Source of the DNA: Desulfobacula sp.
GTDB lineage: Bacteria > Desulfobacterota > Desulfobacteria > Desulfobacterales > Desulfobacteraceae
Assembly: GCA_029940235.1 (NCBI GenBank)
Contig: JAOZRI010000104.1
Span: 1-7,348, forward strand
DNA length: 7,348 nucleotides
Direction of reading: 5' to 3'
Positions within the stretch are counted from its first letter, which is position 1; the number at the start of each line of letters is the position of its first letter. Below the pieces are notes generated by a model. The model saw nothing but the letters and a program-made list of their open reading frames with translations, was not told where the DNA came from and ran no database searches. Made by a program: the position numbers and the translations under genes. Positions 1 to 4,612 of the stretch are shown here, piece by piece.

Positions 1-1
1 G

Positions 2-700
2 ATTTTAAATGCAGACAAAATGAATCCCCAGGCACAGAATGCATTATTAAAAATGCTTGAGGAGCCTCCTGAAAAAACTTTTTTTATCTTGATTGCCAAA
101 GATATAAGTTTATTTTTGCCAACCATAATCTCAAGATGCCGCAAAATAAGATTTAAGCCATTGAGCTTACAACATGTTGAGCAAGCCCTTATCAATGATT
201 TCAAAATAGATAGACAAATGGCGTATATTGTTGCAAGAATTGCTGATTCAGACCTTAAAAAAGCAATGATATATTTAAATTTAAATCCTGATAAACAAAC
301 AGTTAAAAAAACAGTTAGAATTGACTGGATTAAAAAAAGAGAATATCTGCTTAAAACTATTGCTGATATCATTAAGGCAGATACAAACCTGTCAATTTCA
401 AAGGGTTTAATGCTTTCTCAACAAATCAGCCGTGATCCTGGCATGATTGATGATACAATTGCCATTATGAAAACTTTTTTTAGAGACTTAATGATTTTCA
501 AATATAATAAAAAACAGATAGTTAATCTTGATTTTTCCAATACTTTTAAAGATATTAATTCCATGGTAAAATCAACTGTTTTTTTTAACTGGCTTGGAAA
601 TCTTTTTGAAGCACAAAAAAGAGTAGCTTCAAATAGTTCTCCAAGAATAGTATTGGATAGATTTTTCCTTACCATTGCACAACAGGCTGGGACAAAATGA
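2..700 (+). CDS. holB: DNA polymerase III delta' subunit, 3' part (5' end outside window)
   Basis: This is the C-terminal 232 residues of the clamp-loader subunit delta', which with the DnaX (tau/gamma) and delta subunits loads the sliding clamp onto DNA. The reading frame is open to the left edge, and the first visible residues (ILNADKMNPQAQNALLK) are the conserved AAA+ segment just before the LEEPP motif. LEEPP lies at visible residues 19-23, and the sensor-type SRC motif follows at 44-46 (PTIISRCRK). After that come the small AAA+ lid and a less conserved helical C-terminal domain, as expected for HolB; DnaX proper would usually be much longer here. The ATG at 20 is internal and is not the start. 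The N-terminal ATP-binding portion lies upstream and cannot be judged. The TGA stop at 698-700 lies at the edge of an inverted repeat. ricT follows 57 bases later, a gene order seen in many bacteria. Confidence 0.9.
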   Translation: MLNADKMNPQAQNALLKMLEEPPEKTFFILIAKDISLFLPTIISRCRKIRFKPLSLQHVEQALINDFKIDRQMAYIVARIADSDLKKAMIYLNLNPDKQTVKKTVRIDWIKKREYLLKTIADIIKADTNLSISKGLMLSQQISRDPGMIDDTIAIMKTFFRDLMIFKYNKKQIVNLDFSNTFKDINSMVKSTVFFNWLGNLFEAQKRVASNSSPRIVLDRFFLTIAQQAGTK

Positions 701-737
701 GATATTTGAATAGTGTTCAATTTTGTAACAGCCTGTT
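681..737. repeat. Imperfect 18-base inverted repeat (potential hairpin) across the holB stop
   Basis: The arm at 681-698 is complementary to the arm at 720-737. Nine pairs (681-689 with 729-737) and seven pairs (692-698 with 720-726) flank a two-by-two G/A mismatch. The loop is 21 bases, and part of it (706-710 with 716-720, TTGAA/TTCAA) could form a small competing hairpin. The left arm encodes the last residues of HolB and reaches the first base of its stop codon. The right arm ends three bases before the purine-rich ribosome binding site of ricT. No run of T follows on either strand, so this is not a standard intrinsic terminator. A role in RNA processing or in translation of ricT is inference. 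Confidence 0.6.
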
Positions 738-740
738 TAA

Positions 741-750
741 GAGGAGAAGG
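741..750 (+). promoter_or_regulatory. Ribosome binding site of ricT
   Basis: The purine-rich stretch GAGGAGAAGG ends seven bases before the ATG at 758. It supports that start. It lies immediately 3' of the inverted repeat at 681-737, so folding of the repeat could affect access to it. Confidence 0.7.
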
Positions 751-757
751 TTGATTT

Positions 758-1540
758 ATGATTAAAATTGCCGGTGTGAAATTTAAGAAGGCTGGAAAAA
801 TATATGATTTTAAAAGTGATGCCTTTGTATTAAAAAAGGGGGATTGTGTTATCGTTGAGACGGAACAGGGTCTTGGATTTGGCAAAATTGCCACCATCCC
901 TGTTGAAATTGAAAAAAGAGAAAAAAAATTAAAACAGATTGTCAGAGTTGCCACCAAAGAAGATTTTTTAAAAAAAGAAGAGATTAAAGCCCTTGAAAAA
1001 AAAGCCCATGACTTTTGTCTCCAGAGTATTAACAATCTAAAGCTTTTCATGAACCTGTTCAGTGTTGAAGGCACATTTGATCAGCACAAACTAACCTTTT
1101 TTTATACTGCTGACGGTAGAATTGACTTTAGAGAATTGATAAAGCTTCTGGTAAAAGAGTTTAATATAAGAATTGAAATGCGCCAAGTGGGAATACGCAA
1201 TCTTTCCAAACATTGTGGAGGTGTTGGAAAATGCGGCAGAGAACTTTGCTGCTCTTCTTTTATGCATACATTTGAACCAGTCTCCATAAAAATGGCAAAG
1301 GAGCAGGGTTTATCTTTAAATCCTACAAAAATTTCCGGGGTATGCGGCAGGTTGATGTGTTGCCTGACATTTGAAAACAAAACTTATAAAAGCCTTAAAC
1401 GCTCAATGCCCAAACTTGGCAAAATTATTACAACTAAAGAAGGCAAAGGAAGAGTTGTAAGGCAGAACGTGTTAAAAGAGAGTGTTCTAGTCCGAATTGA
1501 TGATGATACTCAGATAGAGATACCAGTCAAGGATTTATAG
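758..1540 (+). CDS. ricT: PSP1-domain protein RicT (YaaT family)
   Basis: This 260-residue protein matches the RicT/YaaT family across its full length. The PSP1 C-terminal domain holds the family signature: CGGVGKCGRELCC (residues 153-165), then FEPVSIKMAK, SLNPTKISG and CGRLMCC (196-202). The cysteines at 153, 159, 164, 165, 196, 201 and 202 are the conserved set. In Bacillus subtilis RicT works with RicA and RicF in a complex carrying [4Fe-4S] clusters, and affects RNase Y-dependent mRNA maturation and developmental phosphorelay. The N-terminal part (about 1-60) is a beta-rich segment of the same family. The ATG has a good ribosome binding site, and the start gives the usual family N-terminus. 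RicA or RicF partners are not in this window, so the cellular role in this organism is not shown. The placement between holB and metG is typical of the family's neighbourhood. Confidence 0.92.
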   Translation: MIKIAGVKFKKAGKIYDFKSDAFVLKKGDCVIVETEQGLGFGKIATIPVEIEKREKKLKQIVRVATKEDFLKKEEIKALEKKAHDFCLQSINNLKLFMNLFSVEGTFDQHKLTFFYTADGRIDFRELIKLLVKEFNIRIEMRQVGIRNLSKHCGGVGKCGRELCCSSFMHTFEPVSIKMAKEQGLSLNPTKISGVCGRLMCCLTFENKTYKSLKRSMPKLGKIITTKEGKGRVVRQNVLKESVLVRIDDDTQIEIPVKDL

Positions 1541-1623
1541 GTGTGAGGCTTGTGGTATGAGAGTTGAGGATTTAGATTTGGGCTCCTTAAATTCAAAATC
1601 AAGCAGTAATAATCAGAAAAATT

Positions 1624-1627
1624 GAGG
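1624..1627 (+). promoter_or_regulatory. Probable ribosome binding site of metG
   Basis: GAGG lies four bases before the ATG at 1632, which is slightly close. It lies 13 bases before the in-frame ATG at 1641, which is slightly far. The first is preferred, but the choice changes the protein by only three residues. Confidence 0.5.
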
Positions 1628-1631
1628 TAAT

Positions 1632-3221
1632 ATGAACGATATGGACATGGATATAAAGCAGAACAAAAATCAGGACAGACATTTTTTTTCAACTCCCATA
1701 TATTATGTCAATGCAAAACCCCATCTTGGCCATGCATATACTTCCATAGCAGCAGATGCTGCAACAAGATTCAAACAGATTCAGGGGTGTAAAACTTTTT
1801 TTTTAACCGGAACTGATGAACATGGAGATAAGATTGTTCAGGCGGCTCAAAAAGAGAAAACAAGCCCAAAAGAGTATGCCGATAAGATCAGTAAACTTTT
1901 TAAAGATCTTCTGCCTTGTTTAAATATTAAAAACAACTATTTTATCCGAACCACTGATCCTGATCATATTAAAGTTGTAAAAGATATTCTCTCAAAAATT
2001 TATGAGTCAGGCGATATCTATTTTTCAAGCTATGAAGGACTTTATTGTTTTGGATGTGAAAGATTTTACCAGGAGCGAGAACTTGTCGATGGTAAATGTC
2101 CTGACCATGGTACAGAACCTGAAAAGATAAAAGAATCCAACTATTTTTTCAAAATGAGTAAATACCAGGAGTGGCTCATCAATCATATAAAAACTAATCC
2201 TGATTTTATTCAGCCTGAACAATATAAAAATGAAATTTTATCTTTTTTAAAAGAACCTCTTGAAGATCTTTGTATTTCAAGACCGAAAACCAGATTGACC
2301 TGGGGAATCACCCTGCCCTTTGATGATGACTATGTTACATATGTATGGTTTGATGCCCTTGTAAATTATGTTTCAGCCCTTGGATATCCAGATGGCCAGC
2401 TTTTTAAAGAGTTCTGGTCGTCTGCCCGCCATTTTGTGGCAAAGGATATCATTAAACCCCATGGAATTTACTGGCCGATTATGCTCAAAGCTGCCGGCAT
2501 TGAAATTTATCAGGGATTGAATGTTCATGGTTTCTGGAATATAAAGGGGAGTAAAATGTCAAAAAGTATTGGCAATGTCACAGATCCTCTACAGGTAATA
2601 GATACTTTCGGGCTTGATCAGTTCAGGTATTTTCTCTTAAAAGAGATGGTCTTTGGTCTTGATGCTAACTTTACCCAGGAGACCATTATTTCAAGAATTA
2701 ATTCTGATCTTGCCAATGATCTTGGAAATCTTTTTTCAAGAGTTCTCTCCATGAACCACAGATATTTTAAAGGCAGGGTTCAAGGATCAGACCCAAAAAT
2801 TGAAAAAGATAAAAATCTATCCCTGGCATCCGATGCAGAAACAGCAATAGATGATTTTCAAAAAACAATGTCTGTATGTGCCTTTAACAGAGGTCTTGAA
2901 GCAATCTGGAAATTTATAAGCAAAATGAATAAATATATTGATACAACAGCACCCTGGACTCTTGCAAAGGATGAAGCCAATATTGATGAGCTTGCTACTA
3001 TTCTCTATAATCTAATGGAAGGCTTAAGGGTTATTTCATGTCTTATTTATCCCATAATGCCGCAAACTTCTTTAAAAATGCAAAAGACCCTCTGCCTGGC
3101 AAAAGAGGGAGATAATTTTTATACTCTGGAAGAGACAGCTTCATGGGGCCAGATTAAAAAAAAGACTATAATTGCAAAACCTGAAATTTTATTTCCACGC
3201 ATTGATACAGGTAAAAAATAG
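1632..3221 (+). CDS. metG: Methionyl-tRNA synthetase (short form)
   Basis: The enzyme charges tRNA-Met with methionine in the cytoplasm. The 529-residue product has the class I signatures in order: TPIYYVNAKPHLGHAYT (HIGH-type motif HLGH at 31-34), GTDEHG (60-65), a single zinc knuckle in the connective domain (C139, C142, C156, H159), the WFDALVNYVSALGYP block (239-253), and KMSKS at 308-312. The alpha-helical anticodon-binding domain follows (about 350-510), including the FNRGLEAIWKFISKMNKYI and APWTLAK blocks. The protein ends at FPRIDTGKK, the point at which longer homologues continue into an OB-fold tRNA-binding (Trbp111-like) domain, so that domain is absent. About 17 hydrophilic residues precede the conserved core. 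ATGs at 1632, 1641 and 1647 are all possible starts, and 1632 is chosen from the nearby GAGG. The next gene begins only a few bases after the TAG stop. Confidence 0.96.
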   Translation: MNDMDMDIKQNKNQDRHFFSTPIYYVNAKPHLGHAYTSIAADAATRFKQIQGCKTFFLTGTDEHGDKIVQAAQKEKTSPKEYADKISKLFKDLLPCLNIKNNYFIRTTDPDHIKVVKDILSKIYESGDIYFSSYEGLYCFGCERFYQERELVDGKCPDHGTEPEKIKESNYFFKMSKYQEWLINHIKTNPDFIQPEQYKNEILSFLKEPLEDLCISRPKTRLTWGITLPFDDDYVTYVWFDALVNYVSALGYPDGQLFKEFWSSARHFVAKDIIKPHGIYWPIMLKAAGIEIYQGLNVHGFWNIKGSKMSKSIGNVTDPLQVIDTFGLDQFRYFLLKEMVFGLDANFTQETIISRINSDLANDLGNLFSRVLSMNHRYFKGRVQGSDPKIEKDKNLSLASDAETAIDDFQKTMSVCAFNRGLEAIWKFISKMNKYIDTTAPWTLAKDEANIDELATILYNLMEGLRVISCLIYPIMPQTSLKMQKTLCLAKEGDNFYTLEETASWGQIKKKTIIAKPEILFPRIDTGKK

Positions 3222-3225
3222 AGAT

Positions 3226-4575
3226 TTGGATACTTATAAACAGGAAAATTCCTGGCGGAATTTTCAATCAGGCTCCATTATAGAGAAAAAGAAAAAAAAT
3301 ATTTTTTCCAAATTTAAAAAGACAACAGCTCTATTTTTGATTCTCCTGATTTTAATTGCAGGTGTTTTACTTGTAAAACCTTTACTGTTTGACAATCAGA
3401 AAACCTTGCAAAAGTCTAATGATAACACTGTTGAATCCCAGACTCACATTGAAGAACCAATCTATTTATCAAAGACACAGTTAAATAGTATAATCAATAA
3501 AATAGATTTTATTACAACCGATAAAAATATCTTTTTTGTGGATACACCAGAAGAGAGTTATAAAATTACTACAAGCATTGATGTTAATCTACAGGAATTT
3601 TTATTGTCCAAAATGGACAGACTTAAAACGCTTACCAGGGGTAAACCACAAAGGATTGCCATTGTTGTCATGGAAGCTGATACAGGAAAAATCATTGCAA
3701 TGACAGGCTTTGACCTTGCAGACTCAAACTCAAATCCCTGTCTTGATTCAGACTACCCTGCTGCCAGCATATTTAAAATCATAACAGCCTCAGCTGCTGT
3801 TCAAAGCTTAAATTATAATCCTGGAACACAACTGTATTTTAACGGCAATAAATACACTCTTTATAAACGGCAATTAAAAGATGTTAAAAACAAATATACC
3901 TATAAAATTTCATTTTCCAGGGCTTTTGCAGAATCTGTAAACCCTGTTTTTGGCAAAATAGGAAAAAACTATCTTGGCAGAGATAGACTTGATTCCTTTG
4001 CCAACGCCTTTGGGTTTAACAAAAATGTTGATTTTGAACTGCCCTTTATTTCCGGCAGTTTTAAAACAGATGATAAAAAGTACCATCTTGCTGAACTTGG
4101 GTGCGGATTTAACAATGACACTACTATCTCACCAATATTTGGTGCCATGCTCACTTCAGCCATTGTAAATTCAGGAAATATGATGCTGCCGGGTATTGTA
4201 GAGCATGTCACTAACTCCGATGGTACTATTATTTACAAAAACGAAAAAACAGAGTATGTAAGTGCAATAGAACCTGCAACTGCCGACATAATGGTGAAAC
4301 TCATGCAGCAGACTATCTCAAAAGGAACTGCAAAAAAAACCTTCAGGGGTACTTCAAGGGATAAAGTGCTCTCAAAGTTGATCATTGGTGGAAAAACAGG
4401 ATCACTGTATGATAAAAAACATATAGTTAAGTATGATTGGTTTACAGGCTTTGGAAAAGATAATAAAACAGAAAAAACTATTGCTTTATCCATTGTTGTA
4501 GGCCATAGAAAATATATAGGCACAAGAGCTCCAACCTATGCAAAAATGATTTTAAAGCAGCATTTTAAGTTATAA
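3226..4575 (+). CDS. Membrane-anchored penicillin-binding transpeptidase (class B-like)
   Basis: This is a likely D,D-transpeptidase that cross-links peptidoglycan on the outer face of the inner membrane. With the TTG at 3226 as start it has 449 residues: a short cytoplasmic basic segment (KKKKNIFSKFKK), one membrane anchor (about 35-51), a linker, and a transpeptidase domain from about residue 113. The three active-site motifs are present: SxxK (S181-IF-K184), SxN (S237-V-N239) and KTG (K390-T-G392). The region between anchor and catalytic domain is only about 60 residues, so the dimerisation/pedestal domain of full-size FtsI or PBP2 proteins is missing. No ATG or GTG start fits. TTG codons at 3172, 3202 and 3226 are candidates, and 3226 is preferred because it avoids overlap with metG and gives a natural hydrophilic N-terminus. 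No strong ribosome binding site is seen, suggesting coupling to metG termination. The specific subfamily is not recognised. Confidence 0.85.
   Translation: MDTYKQENSWRNFQSGSIIEKKKKNIFSKFKKTTALFLILLILIAGVLLVKPLLFDNQKTLQKSNDNTVESQTHIEEPIYLSKTQLNSIINKIDFITTDKNIFFVDTPEESYKITTSIDVNLQEFLLSKMDRLKTLTRGKPQRIAIVVMEADTGKIIAMTGFDLADSNSNPCLDSDYPAASIFKIITASAAVQSLNYNPGTQLYFNGNKYTLYKRQLKDVKNKYTYKISFSRAFAESVNPVFGKIGKNYLGRDRLDSFANAFGFNKNVDFELPFISGSFKTDDKKYHLAELGCGFNNDTTISPIFGAMLTSAIVNSGNMMLPGIVEHVTNSDGTIIYKNEKTEYVSAIEPATADIMVKLMQQTISKGTAKKTFRGTSRDKVLSKLIIGGKTGSLYDKKHIVKYDWFTGFGKDNKTEKTIALSIVVGHRKYIGTRAPTYAKMILKQHFKL
3244..3265. repeat. Perfect 9-base inverted repeat with 4-base loop in the early PBP coding region
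   Basis: GAAAATTCC (3244-3252) and GGAATTTTC (3257-3265) are exact reverse complements around the loop TGGC. The hairpin would form about 20 bases after the proposed TTG start at 3226. No T-run follows, so it is not a terminator. It may modulate initiation at a weak start, but it may also be chance in AT-rich DNA. Confidence 0.4.
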
Positions 4576-4602
4576 ATAGATACAACCTTTATTAAAGACA
4601 GC

Positions 4603-4608
4603 GGAGGG
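4603..4608 (+). promoter_or_regulatory. Strong ribosome binding site fixing the start of the GlmS-like gene
   Basis: GGAGGG lies four bases before the ATG at 4613 and is the closest match to the anti-Shine-Dalgarno sequence in the window. It matters because it supports a start 45 codons upstream of the CGI motif, and so a real N-terminal extension of the protein. Confidence 0.8.
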
Positions 4609-4612
4609 AAAT

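Noticed and set aside
681..750. Intrinsic terminator after holB
   Set aside because: The hairpin is followed by a purine-rich ribosome binding site, not a T-run, and no T-run follows on the other strand.
418..1380. Open frames on the minus strand opposite holB and ricT (418-1074 and 1102-1380)
   Set aside because: They lie antisense to well-recognised genes, cross the holB-ricT boundary, show no family motifs and have low-complexity, Ser/Phe-rich composition typical of shadow frames.
1796..1804. Run of nine T in metG as a possible phase-variation or slippage site
   Set aside because: It encodes conserved residues of an essential enzyme (Thr-Phe-Phe-Leu before GTDEHG). Similar A and T runs occur throughout this AT-rich window.
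4037..4060. Seven-base inverted repeat AACTGCC/GGCAGTT followed by TT in the PBP gene
   Set aside because: It is short, lies mid-gene in conserved coding sequence, and is of a kind expected by chance in several kilobases.
3974..4168. Second plus-strand frame and minus-strand frames inside the PBP gene
   Set aside because: They overlap the catalytic domain between the SxN and KTG motifs and have no ribosome binding site or recognisable product.
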